Below are positions 43,979-55,800 of a stretch of 64,000 nt of DNA, one piece after another. This stretch comes from Datura wrightii. Taxonomy: Eukaryota > Streptophyta > Magnoliopsida > Solanales > Solanaceae. The notes beneath the pieces were generated by a model. The model had not been told where the DNA came from and ran no database searches. It worked only from the letters and a program-made list of their open reading frames with translations. The translations under genes and the position numbers were made by a program. Location of the stretch: assembly GCA_035772735.1 (NCBI GenBank), contig JASDFA010000010.1, positions 134,357,001 through 134,421,000 on the forward strand, read 5' to 3'. Position 1 is the first letter of the stretch, and each line of letters begins with the position of its first letter.

Positions 43979-46115
43979 CTAGGTGTCATGACCCGAACAT
44001 ACACCCGGATCGTAGACACGGGACAAGGGACCTCGGGAGACCCCAAGTCGACCTATGGCATAAGCATACATCTAATCTTAGTCAAAGGAGGAATACTTAG
44101 CATATCATCATAGCAAAAACGTAATCATAGTGTAACAACTGGAAGTACTAGACATATACATAAGCTGAGTTTTATATCCTGTCTGAAAGCCTCTACTACA
44201 TAAGATGGGTTGATGGGACAACATCCCCTACTAACCCGACCAATACTAAAACATAAATAACATAAAAGTCTGTCAAACGGCCCTCAGAACACGAGGACTC
44301 ACCAATAAGCTGAGAGCGAGAGCTGAGAAGAACTAAGGATGAGGATGAGCCTGATATCCGGACCCTGTATCATAAAACGATACAGCATAAAAAGTATGCA
44401 GTCAGTACGTGGAATGCACCGAGTATGCAAGGTAAGTAAAATAGACATTAAAGTAAAATAAATTCATGAATAAACATAGGAGAAGGACATCATGCTTGTA
44501 TTATAAACTTCGTAAGAAAACATAAGGCTCGAGGATTTCAAGTCATTCATAAAGCGTTCATAATCATAATCGTAAGTAAACTTTATCAAAACATAACTTG
44601 AGCCAATAACATGAACATAACAATGCATAAGACATGCGGAACAATGAGAGGACTCGTCATAACAGACACCATCATGTTAGAGCCTTTCATGATGCCCCAA
44701 CTATCTCACTCAAGTGGGCAGAGCCGACCCTGGCTTGCCAGGCGAAGGTTGTGCGTTAGGCATGATATCACATTTGAGGGGATCATTATCAATACAATAT
44801 ATCATTAGAAACCCACAGTGGCACGTGGTTATGAGACACCAGTGTAGTCCTTTGAACGTCAGGTTGCTCGGTGCTAGACACGGATCCCAAAAACATGTAT
44901 ATAGGCTCATACATGAATCAATAACATCATGCATTAAGATTCATTGGCTAAAATATAACATTTATCATCATTGATCCCCTTTAAAACATGCTTAGCCAAG
45001 AATCAAAGGCCCTTTTCATCGGCCAACACCATAAATCGATAAATCATGTAATTCATTTCATAAATCGTAAATCATTCTTCAACATGTGGGCAACGCCCAA
45101 TACTTTGACATACTCAATTCTTTCAAAAATATGCTCATAAACATGGGAACTGGAAATCATGCTTTTCCATCATCAATAAACTCAAAATGTTGAATATTCA
45201 TCATAAATCATAACTTTCATAAACTTTCATCAATGGGCATCTTAGATTTAGAAAGCTTGAAACATGATTTTAAAGAAAATAATATAAAACCTACCCATCA
45301 TTCATAATTCAATATTAAAACTCAATTAAATCATACCCATAAAGAGAAATCACATTTTTATGCATTTGGGTAAAACCCCATAGAACTTAAATAGGAGCAT
45401 TCATGATTTAAATCAAAATTTGGGCATGGGTGTGAAAGGATTCAGCCATTCTAAACCCTATATACTAGGGAACACTTGGTTCTTAATTTCCCTTGAAAGC
45501 CCAAGATGGAAATTTGGAGAATTTGAGGAAAAACACTTGAATCACCTTCTACTCCCCTCTCTAACTCTTGCATACCTAAATGAGGCTTAACATGGACTAA
45601 TCCCCCTTAAAAGACCCTATTCCGACCTTAATACGACATAGTTTAGCCCTTAGGAGTTTAGAAAATTACGAGAAGGCCCTTACTAATTCGCAGAAATAAC
45701 TGTCAGGTGACCCTAACGGGTGACTTGACGACTCATAAGGACGGGCAACGACTCATCGTGTTGCCCATCAAGTACACTGCCTCACCCTCAATTAAATTTT
45801 CATACCACTAGTCGTTGGGACCAACCACAACTTGTGGGGTCCCATCCATTAGGTACACTAGTTAGAACTCCTATTTAATCCTCAACCTCATCCTACGGTA
45901 GACCTAATGACTCATGGTAGCTGACCACGAATCGTTCCCACGCCCGTGGGGACCTCAACTCCTCATCCCATTCCAGCCTTCCCACGAGCTGACGACACGT
46001 GGGGTCTCCTCACAAGTCGTCTAACGACTCATCCTGCACTGCTGCAACATTTTTCTAGATTTTTTCTGTTTGACTCCCGGGTCTGATCCTTGGGTTCCCC
46101 GGGTATAACACTAGG
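43979..46115 (-). mobile_element. Solo Tekay-like LTR El-8 with CTAGG target duplication
   Basis: A 2127-base LTR (43984-46110) in reverse orientation, starting TGTCATGACCCGAAC and ending GGGTATAACA on the plus strand; on its own strand it is TGTTATACCC...GGTCATGACA. A perfect CTAGG stands on both sides (43979-43983, 46111-46115). There is no PBS or interior, so it is the product of LTR-LTR recombination. It interrupts El-5 ORF3; the two coding parts join as ...DMARWLAKAKKQ... without it. Near its promoter-distal end (45720-46040) are several copies of AACGACTCAT/ACGAGTCGT-like motifs, as in the unrelated El-5 LTR. Confidence 0.92.
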
Positions 46116-46734
46116 TGGCTGGCGAAAGCCAAAAAACAGCAAGCACACACGGCTCTTCAAGTTAAGGTACTAATGGAGCAAGTTAAGTCGTGGGTTACAA
46201 AGGAGTTGGAGGCGCTCTCTAGCTCAGTGCATGGTCGGTTAGATTCCTTTGAGAGGCGTATGGATGAGCGCCTTGCACAATTACAGGCGTCCAAGCTAGC
46301 TAAATGGTATGTGGAGGTAGCAATACTCCGAGTTGAGGTGCTGGAGTTATGCGCATGACCGGTAGCTTCAATCCCTCCACCTGTGCTTCCAGTGATTGAT
46401 GATGAGAGCGAGGAAGAGCTACCTCCAGTAGTTGATTTCATAACTGAGGAGCCAGCGGTGCAGGATAAGGGCAAGAGGCCTCGTGAGGAGGCAAGTTTTT
46501 ATGAAGATAATTCTCTGCTCCGTGCGCAGAAGAGAGAGCGGAGAGAGATAGAGGCAGAACTGCATTATCTAGAGCTGAGGCTCGACAGAGGGCCGCAGTT
46601 GAGGCAGCGAGAGATCCTGGAGAAGGTACGAGCTCAGTAGGTTCTAAAAATGCACCGGGTCAAGCTGGTGGTACAGGAGATGACACTAGAGGAGTATCTG
46701 CACCCTCCACTGACCAGGTCGCAGATGCCTAGGT
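46116..46734 (+). pseudogene. ORF3 C-terminal coiled coil (El-5)
   Basis: Continues 43978 after El-8. 'RWLAKAKKQQAHTALQVKVL' and 'VTKELEALSSSVHGRLDSFE' followed by 'RRMDERLAQLQASKLA' form a long coiled coil. After a TGA at 46356-46358 the frame goes on: an acidic stretch 'DDESEEELPPVVDF', the basic 'DKGKRPREEASF', and a second helical, charged segment 'LLRAQKRERREIEAELHYLE'. It ends near 46734. The coiled coil at the C-terminus is not present in the El-4/El-7 copies, which end in an acidic tail. Confidence 0.65.
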
Positions 46735-48333
46735 AGCACAGGAATGTTCCCTATTTCCATGGTTTTGTTTTTATATATGCATCGAGGACGGCGCATGCTT
46801 TTCTTGATAGGGTGGGGAGGGATACCTGTGTATTTTTTCTGAACATAACTCGAGGGTTTTTCTTGCTGGATATCTTTTCCCTCGGGTGTTCCTTATCTAG
46901 TAGAACTGGCACGTTTAGGTTTTTATGTTTTTGTGTTTGTTTGTGTCGGTCGAAAGAAAATTAGGTGAACTTAAGGCAGTCAACAACATGAATTTTTGAA
47001 TTTAGTTGAACTGATAATGTGATACCCCTTCTAAAATATTTTTGTGTGTATGTTAAAATCGACAAGTATGACTTTTGTGAATCTTTGCATGGCATTAAAA
47101 CAGTGAACATGTTTACCATTGTATGACTGTACCTGAACTAGCAGTTAGCAGAAGTGATGATGTTGTCCTGTGCAATGTGTGAGTGAGACTTAATAGTTAA
47201 ATTCTGTTGTGTGTGTCAATCTAGAACTTTCCTGGTTAATCGTACTGAGGTAGAAGATGGGAAACTAGGAAAGGATCATAGACCATTTTTTATTAATAAG
47301 TCCACTTTAGCCATAAAAGACCTACCAAATGGAAATAAATATCCCTTGATCCAAATTTTGAGCTTGAATTGACCTTTCTTTTTGTTAACACCAATTCACC
47401 TTCCAGCTTTGATTAAAATGAACCTATTTTGGCCCTGGTCCCTCCTTGGACACTGTGAACCGCAACTTAGGCAAATCGCCTAAGTTGAGGGTAGCTATCA
47501 TAGGGGTGATTAAGAAGAGTAGGGTGGAATGAAATTGAGTAATGAAAATTAAAGAGCGTGTGTGGTGTACATAATGAAAGAAAAGAAAAAGTTTTTGTTA
47601 AAGAGAATAAGAGCAAAAAGAAAAACTAAAATGAATGAAAGTAATGAATACTTGAAAGAAGGAACACCGCACTCGTAGTTTCAAATGAAAGTAAAAGAAG
47701 AAGAAAGCAAAGGAAAAAGGGAGAAAAGGTGAAAAGAAGGTTAAGAGTGGAGTCAAAGTGTGTGTAGTGCCAAGGAGGGTTAAGCTACTAGTCCCATAAG
47801 TACCATACCCAAACCCGAGCCTACATTACAAGATTTAAAAAGTCCTATAGTGATCCTGGTTACCCGTCTGAAATTAGAGGCATTGGAAGTAAAGGAAAGC
47901 TTATGGTATTGCATATGCACAATTAGAATTTCTTTGTGAGAGCAAGTGTGTTTTTACCTAGTCCCAAGAGAAATACATTGATATGATCATATACACATGT
48001 GTGAGTGTGGGACTTCTTTGTGGTGAGAGCATTTGGTCAACAACATCGTCTGCAAATTGTCTAGGTCACAGTTATAGACTTATATGCATAGTAGCAAGTG
48101 ACAGTATTTTGCCATGTTTCGATTCCTCTGTGTCATGGTTGAAAATTTTGCATATGCATTATGATTTGATTTTTTATGATAAAGGAGGGGTTTGAAAATT
48201 TGATTAGATGAAGAGTTGTGACTGCCGTAATTTTTCTAAAGCTCTTTTGATTGAAGTGTCGTGTTAGTTTTATTTTATTTTATTTTATTTTATTTTTTCC
48301 TGAGGACATGCAAAAGTTCTAAGTTGAGGGTGT
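46735..48333 (+). other. 3' non-coding region of El-5
   Basis: No gene. The order of blocks resembles the 3' regions of El-4, El-6 and El-7: 'GTCAATCTAGAACTTTCCTG' (about 47215), a 'CACTGTGAACCGCAACTTAG' stretch, 'AGTCCTATAGTGATCCTGGT' (about 47841) and 'GGAAAGCTTATGG' (47895). It ends with a (TTTTA)n-like run at 48269-48297 and GTTCTAAGTTGAGGGTGT before the LTR, where the polypurine tract should be. Confidence 0.6.
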
Positions 48334-49947
48334 TGATGTGTCGTGATTTTGCAGCACTTTCGACATTTAAAACCAAGAAAATATGCACATTCCAGGTATG
48401 TCTATGTAGATATGATGTGTTTGTGTTAAGTGTTGCAGGAAAACAAGTCCGAAATGGGAAATGGTCAAAGTAAGAAAAAAATAGACAAAAATGCAGGCTG
48501 CTACCCAAGTCACGAGTCGTCGTCCCAATGAACGACTCGTGCCTGGAGTCGGGGGAAGAGATCGAGTTTGATGAAAAATAACCAGTGCACCTCACAAGTT
48601 GAAGGCACGACTCGTTACATCTGGTAACGAGTCGATATGACACTCGTGGAGACTGGGAGGAAAATTTCGGAAGAATTCCCAGTGAAGACAAGGAGAGACA
48701 TAACAAGTCGTCAGGTGAAGTGACGACTCGTCGTCAGATACTTTGGGCATCCTTCAAGTGCATTGGAGGATTTGGTGAGCCATTGTCATGAGGGACCTAA
48801 CGACTCGTGCCCAGGCCTAACGAGTCGTTAGGTGACTCGTTACCAGGACTGGGTAATTGCCAAGGACGATTCAATTTCACTGGCCACGAGTCGTTGGTAG
48901 CCCAACGAGTCGTTACTTGGCCTTTTACCACTACCGACCTGGAGTCTGATTTTAGTTAGGAAAAGATTTGTTTGGGACTATAAATACAATATTTAGGTTT
49001 ATTTTTTGAGTACGGTTTAATTTTACCAACTTTCACGTAAATCTTAATGTTGTTAACGATCCTTCTTAGTTCAAAAACAAAGTTTGTAATTTTGTTCTTG
49101 ATTTTGAGAATTAAACAACATTGGAGTTTTGTTCATCAGTTTTGGAGTTTTATTTAATTTACGTGGTTTTCTTCTACGAATCTTTGTAAGTTACAACTAT
49201 GATTTCTTCTATATTTTGTGATTATGATTGTGATTATTCAAATATGAGTAGCTAAACCCATAACTAAGGTTGTGGGAACCATGATGAATTAACACATATA
49301 GGTAAAAAATACTTAGTGATTATTTAATGGGGTTTATGCATGTATTGTTTGTTCCTTCGTTTTAATTATTTCTTAACGGTTGCAAACGTTGAAATTTGTC
49401 TTATTCTTACTTACCGGATCAAGGGAGTAGTGAATGGGAAAAAGGATTAACAATGGAGATTTGAGGCTATCAACCCTCATCTAATAGCTTGACCTTGTCC
49501 AAAAATAACTAATCCAATATTAAGGGTAAGGGTTAATTAAGCATACACCCGTATATGGATCAAGTTGCATGGTGATAATCATCTAGATAGGGGACCAACC
49601 ATTTAGGTGAATTTAACTTACCAATATTTCATGCGAAATACCGGAATAGATCACTTGTGTAAAAAGCCTTGTGGTTATGAAATCATGGGGAACATAATCC
49701 TAGTCACTTTATTGATTGAAAACAACCGAAATTGATTTAAATATTTACTAGTCTTTACTCTTATTTATTATTTTGTGTTTCTAATCTTTCCCCCTAGGAA
49801 ATAAGTAAATCAATAGTATTAGCTAAACGCATTAACTTAAGTTCTCATCATATTCCTCGTGGGATTCGACCCCAAACCTTGTTGGGTTCTATATTTGACA
49901 TCGATCGCTTTATATCTCATTCACGAGGTGTAATTTGGGCGACATCA
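48334..49947 (+). repeat. 3' LTR of El-5
   Basis: It starts TGATGTGTCGTGATTTTGCA and ends GGGCGACATCA, 1614 bases. The palindrome array lies at 48510-48920 with the CACGAGTCGT...ACGACTCGTG pair at 48511-48541. TATAAATA at 48979-48986. By eye the divergence from 17863-19468 is clearly greater than between the El-6 LTRs, yet the palindromic motifs are mostly kept. Confidence 0.88.
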
Positions 49948-50490
49948 CGGTGTCACTCACGATTTGTAAAATTAATCTACGATCTGTAGATTGGACTGTC
50001 TGTCAACACTAGACTTTTCCTTCTCTGAAATATAATCTACCAAATCGAGGTACGACTCGTAAAATTCTTTTACGGTCTATCCATTGGATCGTTTGTTGAT
50101 CCCTACCTTGTACGTTTTCTGAAGTTCTAGTGATCTAGTCTATGACATAAAGTACAGGTTGTAGCTTCCATCTACCGTTCGTTTATTGAATCATAATTCA
50201 TCATAGTGCCTTAGACCAATTTTGCCTTCTTCATACCTTGACATATGGCCCATAGAATTATTTTATGGTCCATATCTCATATATAGTACCTGACAAGGAA
50301 TTTTCTGCAATTTTTAACCTTTGTTATTTCAACTCTCGGACACTTCCATACTTCTTTTAAATACTTCACACGCTACACACACCCCATTATTCACATGAAT
50401 GACTATATTCTCATAGTTACGATCAATTTCTTACATATTAAGGAGAGATTCCTTTACAATGGTACGAGGTGTCATAGTATCCCCCATGTT
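49948..50490 (-). repeat. Right piece of reverse Tekay-like LTR El-3
   Basis: The sequence right of El-5 continues in the style of a reverse Tekay-like LTR (ATCTACGATCTGTAGATTGG, GGTACGACTCGTAAAAT) and fits as the rest of the LTR whose middle is at 16660-17862. I did not find its end; 50490 is approximate. Confidence 0.4.
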
Positions 50491-51836
50491 CCGCAATGAA
50501 GATGAATTTATGGGACTTGCTAGCAACTCCAACATATAAGCCCCATTACCCAGCAAGTTATGGGAGACCTAGCTGGTCAGCCAGAAGATCAAACTTCATG
50601 TTCTTACATGGTGAAATAATGTCGGTTATACTAGTAGAATTCCCAAACATGCACAGTTTTATGATGAGATACGAACTTTGCGGATAACCCCACACAATTT
50701 TTAAACTGCTTTACTTTCATATAATTTGCTATAATTTTGAACTGCTCTTGCTTCATTCAGGCGTATTACATATAGTATAATTCCATATGCACTTACTGTA
50801 GCTACAACCATGCTATTGGACCTGAAAAATGAGGGATATTATAAAAATAAGAAATGATTTTAAATCATCAGTTTAAATTCTATCCTCACCTAATTCATTG
50901 ATTTTTTAATTTTTTTCTACTAAGTAATCTAGTATCCTTATGCATAAAGACAATTAATTCGGTCATTGTGATCAATGTCCTATATTTTGCACTGAAAAAA
51001 CAGACCAGAGAATCTTCTTTTCCTTGTGAGTCAAGGCAGTTGGAATCCCAGCTAGTATTGAGATTAAGAACCGTAAAGAGTCCGAAGATATTCGAGACTC
51101 TATTATGAATTTCTGAGCACATATATTCCCAAACATTATGCTCTATGCTTAATGAAGTAAATGATAAATAAATACTCACATTCTTCAAATGCAAGTCACT
51201 GAGAGGGCCACCTGTCCAACATATACTCAGAGAAGCCACTGCAACTGATATTTCGTCTAATGTTTGTTCTAATAGTGTTACTATTGTCCTTTTCACGTTT
51301 TACTTTACCGTCTTCATTTGTATATGACTATCATTTTAATGACCCTTTAGTTCAGTTTCTTATGTGAAGGATCACATGTTGTAGCAGGTAGTTAATATAT
51401 AAGAATATGTCTTCTTAAGCCCGAAAAAAAAAAGAGGCCATTGTGTTTCTCAGATTTCTAAATATTATTGTTTCTTCTTCTTTTTTTTTTAATCAAATCC
51501 AAATATCCATATGTTTTACTCCAAAACGAGGATTTTGACTGCTTAAAACCAAAAAGTGGGATGATTGTTCATTGATTAATTTATAAATTTTCTTTCCCAC
51601 AATATCGGCAAACAATTCAAGGAAATATCAAAATGGTCCTCATCATCACATTCAAAATGATTTGGCCACATAACCTTATTCTTAATTTCTCCTTTCTTGA
51701 ATCTATTTACAATCCAGCAATGTATAGTATCCAATATAAAGTATGAGCACGAAGAGCTTCATCTTTAAACTTTTCTATTCATCTTGCAGGATTAGGAAGA
51801 ATCCATTTTTAGCAGTTCATGAGGGCTGAAGGTCAT
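50491..51836. other. AT-rich stretch downstream of ETFQO
   Basis: No recognised gene. An open frame of 133 codons on the minus strand (50895-51296) has no motif I know and lies in AT-rich DNA. A short plus-strand frame at 50496-50687 is equally unsupported. The part next to 51836 may hold the ETFQO 3' UTR and polyadenylation site. Confidence 0.4.
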
Positions 51837-53036
51837 CTACATGATTGTGTAAGCAGGGCCGCCTCCACCTTCAGGGACTGTCCATTCGATATTCTGTCTA
51901 GGATCTTTAATACTGCAGGCCTGAAAGAACACTTTTTTTGTTACTGTAATCTGGATGCCAATATGAAATATCATCAATTTGCATGACCATAAACTAAGCA
52001 AGTGAACAATAGACTCGCTGAATTGCCATAGGACTATCGGCAAGAACCCTGGCAGCTTGCTGGACGCACAATATCTTTTATGGATTATTGCAGCTTAGAG
52101 ATGTCTACACAGGTATCTAAAACAACTTTCATTGCTTTAAGATGAAATAGCTTTAAATAAGTGAAGGATGATTGAACCAGGGACACAAGACATCATTACC
52201 TTGCAGTGCAAGCAGTTTTGAGCATTGATCTGTAACTTCAAGTCACCAGTCTCATCCGGTATGTACCTATCATTTTGAAGAGGACAACTGAACAAATTTG
52301 TAGCACATGAGAAGGAAACGAAAAATTATATTCCAGACGAGAATATTACTCATAAACTCGTGCAGGACAATATCGTGCCTCAGGTCCAGCATACTTGGGC
52401 AAGTTGACATTTTCTGGAACAGTAGGATCTCTCAGATGAAGATGAGATGGTTGGTCATGATCATGATTTGTGTTGCTCCTACAGGAAGGAAATTAGAAAG
52501 ATTCAGCACTTCTGTTATGAAAGAAGATCTGACCATTCAAGAGGCGGGGTTAAAAGGGAAAGATCGTTTAGTCCTTCCTAAACACAACGAAAATTAATCA
52601 AGATATATTCACAAACCATAATCTAGAGTTCTCACATGATGACAAAACTTAAATAAGATTTCAGTTGGCTAAATAATTCCTGATCTGCTCTCAAGAATTT
52701 CATTGTTCATTTGAGAGATAATAATTCCTGCTTCACCATTCCACTCAAAAAAGATTTTATGTGAAACTGTGCATGAACAAATAACACATTCAATCGTATT
52801 GCATAGTCTTTGACCAAACTATTCTATATTGCTGTAAAATTCATTTTCTTATAGAGGAAATATAGCTATAACATAACTTGTGGGAGAGCGAACTAATGAA
52901 TCAGCTACAGCCCAACTAAAGAATCAGAAAATATTAGTGACAAAGAGACTGTGTACCTGTACAGAGAGGTCGGTACATCAAAAGATACAGCGCCATCTGG
53001 CTTTGGGTACTCAATTGGTGAGAATAATTGTGCTTC
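51837..53036 (-). CDS. ETFQO: ETF:ubiquinone oxidoreductase, last four exons
   Basis: C-terminal 119 codons of electron transfer flavoprotein:ubiquinone oxidoreductase, the inner-mitochondrial-membrane enzyme that passes electrons from ETF to ubiquinone during amino-acid and phytol breakdown. Minus-strand exons: 52957-53036, 52350-52478, 52200-52266 and 51837-51920, with GT-AG introns of 478, 83 and 279 bases; phases join without a stop. Readable: 'FSPIEYPKPDGAVSFDVPTS', 'HDHDQPSHLHLRDPTVPENV', 'LPKYAGPEARYCPARVYEYI', 'LQINAQNCLHCKACSIKDPR', and the end 'WTVPEGGGGPAYTIM'. The four cysteines of the 4Fe-4S cluster (Y-C-P, then C-x2-C-x2-C) are all present. The protein is about 600 residues in the family, so the FAD and ubiquinone domains are missing. 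I found no upstream exons at 53037-54887 and beyond that lie transposons. It is either a gene with a very long intron or a truncated copy. Confidence 0.85.
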
Positions 53037-54887
53037 CTACAGATAAAGGACCAAATTCATGTAATTGCCATACTTGATCGGTGAGCTATACTCTGCAATT
53101 TAAGAACATAACCAACTTCTCTAAAAGAGCACACTTAACCTCAGCTGGATATTGTGATACAAATAAACACGGAAAAGTTGAGTTGGCTTGGTAGGCAAGA
53201 AACAACGGTTTATGGTTCATTTGATAAATAAGAGACATGGTCTCTTCTAGTTTTGAAGAGAATAAACATAGAGTATATTTTCGTTGTCTCCAAAGATGCC
53301 ACTCAATATATGAATGTACTTTGATTTGCAAATCCACAAGAAACCAGACCTGAGGTTAACAGAATGCTGTCCAATGTTTTCTCTTCTACTTCCATTTTTC
53401 CACGTAAACAGCTAAAAAGTTCCTGTGCTGTATCAACAGGAACGTGAGTCAATATGCTAATTCCCCATTAGCAAATGAGTCCTTGCTGTAGCATTGATCA
53501 ATCTATTTGGTTTCTATCTTCACCATGAACATTCATAGGTCAGTGCCATCAAATTTCATAAATCACAGAGATCAACGACAGGTCAACCAGAATGCACTTC
53601 TTACACAATAAGCAAATCAAAGTGAGCCACACCCCTAAGCTTCATAGGTGATCCAGTGTCTTCAAAAGAATGAACCACAATAGAGAGTTTCCTCAAAAGA
53701 AATCTCAAAACCATATCTGAATTTCATTTGGCTGATAATAGAAGTCGCCAGGATAATGACCGAATCCATGCAGGATCTGCTGGAAGGCTAAAAACAAGTA
53801 CAATTAAGGGAGTATGCTCTGTAGTACAGCATCCAATCTGGAGACTTTCTAAAAGAATGCAACAGGAGGGCTCTTGAAGGGGAAACAAACATTGACTCAA
53901 ACTGAATGTTTTTATGCTTTTGTACATTTCTTGGAACTCAAATCACATACTAACTTGTATATAGATGATTTTGTAAGGTTTGTGAAGGATACCGCTTTTA
54001 GATGTCCTTTCCCAGTCCACAACCACAGCATACATAATATCTATGCATTGCCCAGAAAAATTGTAAAGCCTCGTAATGCTCTAGAACTAGCATGGACTAA
54101 TTTAAGGGCTTAATGGTTGTAGTTAATGCGAGACCGAGATGTTTGGGACTTACTTGGGGATAATGGTGTGTTAGGGATGTGTGAACGGACGTACCATATG
54201 GTTTGGGACTTACTTGGGGATAATGGTGTGTTAAGGACATGCTAACGGATGTACCATATGGTTTGGGACTTAACTGGAGTGGTAGGAATATCCAAAAGTA
54301 CACATAAGGGGGAGAAAAAACGTTCTCACAGGCAATGGAGAGGCCATGCGCCACATGACCATTGAATGGTGGTTCACAGAATAATTCCAGCACTCCAACG
54401 TTCTGGCCATGCATCACAGGGAAGGTCGCCAGTCTTCCCTGGATAGGTCCATGCAACACATGGCCATAACATAAGGCCTATCAGTATATACGAGGGGATT
54501 CCGGAGGAGAGTAAACACACTATTTCCGGACTTCGTTGAGGACTTTTGAGAAGGGTTTCGACCTAGGCACTTCAAGGTAAACAAAAGGCGAGTATTATGG
54601 ACATTTTTAAGATTATTTCACTTCATCAAATACAGTCTTACATGGATGTACATACAAAATTCAGCATATCAACCTTGATTACAAACATCCAATCGAGAAT
54701 CTTCAAGGTTTTATTACATTCAGGAAATTTTAAACCTACTACATCACTAGTTAGATTATGATTGTTAATCACGGTTGAGTTAAGGTGGGAATACAAAATG
54801 GGATTGAGCAAATTTTTAGAATTCCATTGATGAGTTTGTTTAGAAATTGGAGGACAGAAATGAAATATCTGATTAGGTGATAACTCC
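53037..54887. other. Upstream of ETFQO exons, no gene identified
   Basis: It would be intron if ETFQO continues. No further ETFQO motifs were seen on the minus strand. Short open frames (53086-53337, 53724-53927, 53874-54113) have no recognised motif. It includes the 60-base tandem repeat at 54141-54280. Confidence 0.4.
54141..54280 (+). repeat. 60-base tandem repeat, about 2.3 copies
   Basis: GTTTGGGACTTACTTGGGGA starts units at 54141 and 54201, and a partial unit starts at 54261. The two full units differ at seven positions. Confidence 0.85.
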
Positions 54888-55215
54888 ATGGGCGAGGATG
54901 ATGCTATAGCAGCCCTAAGAAGACCGTATTCAAAGTCTCAAGCTAAGAAGTTGCAAGTGAAGGTTGCTGGACTTCAATGGGAAATCAAGAAGACGCTTAT
55001 CGTAGAAGAAGAGCCCAAGAACGAGTCCAAAATTTGTGAAGAGTGGGTCAAGTGCTACACACATTTCATGGTTCAAGTTTAAATGCAAGCCCAAGAGGAG
55101 GAGGATTGGGGCCCACTAGGAGCCCCAAAAATGCTGAAAATCAATGCACATAAAGGGGCTGCAACTCACATCCATGTGGCAGCAATTCAAGCCCAAAAAT
55201 GGGCTGTTTAGTGTC
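54888..55215 (+). pseudogene. Possible end of chromovirus pol (El-9)
   Basis: The frame 54888-55082 reads 'LRRPYSKSQAKKLQVKVAGL' and 'QWEIKKTLIVEEE'. It resembles the short charged tail 'GPLTRSxAKxLQ..' that follows integrase in some Reina-like elements just before the 3' LTR. An LTR-like sequence follows, which fits. No integrase is seen to the left. Identification is weak. Confidence 0.35.
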
Positions 55216-55239
55216 CTCACTTCAAGACCAAATATAGGC

Positions 55240-55800
55240 TGAAAGTCACGCTAATTGACTTGTTTAAGTGTGGGAATTATGGTGCTAAGTTTGACAACTT
55301 TTTCCTTATTTTGTCAGGGAAGAAGTTGGCATTATTTTACATGCATTCCTAGTTTAAAATTTCCTAGGTTATAAGTTCCCTAGTTAGATATTAGTATGTA
55401 TTATTTTTAGAAAAGTGGGATTGAATATGCTATTTGGAATACATTTCCCCTGTATATAAGGATGGATTTCATTATAAATCATTACAATATTCTTAATATT
55501 ATTTGAGAGTTTCGTTCGTGATAATCTTGGGAGTTCCGTAGCAAAACAATAACAACTTTTTTTTTCAGTAGTTAAAGGGTAAAGCTACATAGAAACCCAA
55601 AAAAGAAAAAATCAGTTGCTTGCAAATTAAGAAACTCTAGATTTATTGTGTTTCTTGTTTTCAAGATCAAGAAGGAAAATCAAGAAAAGGGAAAATTTGA
55701 AAATTTTCTTATTATACAAATTGGTCTTTTTCATGTCTCACCAAAACCAATAATGGATTTGATAATTTTTTTTTTTACGTCTTACTTCTAAAGGGTTGTT
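55240..55800 (+). repeat. Probable LTR of El-9
   Basis: It contains a promoter-like TGTATATAAGGATGG at 55451, followed by leader-like sequence (ATTCTTAATATTATTTGAGAG, GATAATCTTGGGAGTTCCG). It lies between the possible pol end and gag. I could not place the ends or a primer site, and the window holds no second copy. Confidence 0.4.

Larger units (their letters stand above)
17863..49947 (+). mobile_element. Athila-like Ty3/gypsy retrotransposon El-5, split by three insertions
   Basis: The parts in order are 5' LTR (17863-19468), PBS, gag (19676-20934), El-6 insertion, gag end and protease (26800-28139), El-7 insertion, RT-RNase H-integrase (37895-40740), non-coding stretch with palindromes (40741-42400), ORF3 (42401-43978), El-8 solo LTR, ORF3 end (46116-46730), 3' non-coding region, and 3' LTR (48334-49947). 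Without the insertions the element is about 14 kb. The Asp-type PBS, the DLGAS protease and an ORF after pol mark it as Athila-like. All ORFs carry stops. The LTRs differ more than those of El-6 by eye, so it is older. The 5-base flanks, CAGCG and CGGTG, agree at only three positions, possibly a decayed target duplication. Confidence 0.85.

Noticed and set aside
50895..51296. 133-codon minus-strand ORF downstream of ETFQO
   Set aside because: No recognisable motif and no splice or gene context. It may be chance in AT-rich DNA; it was left as part of an unassigned stretch.
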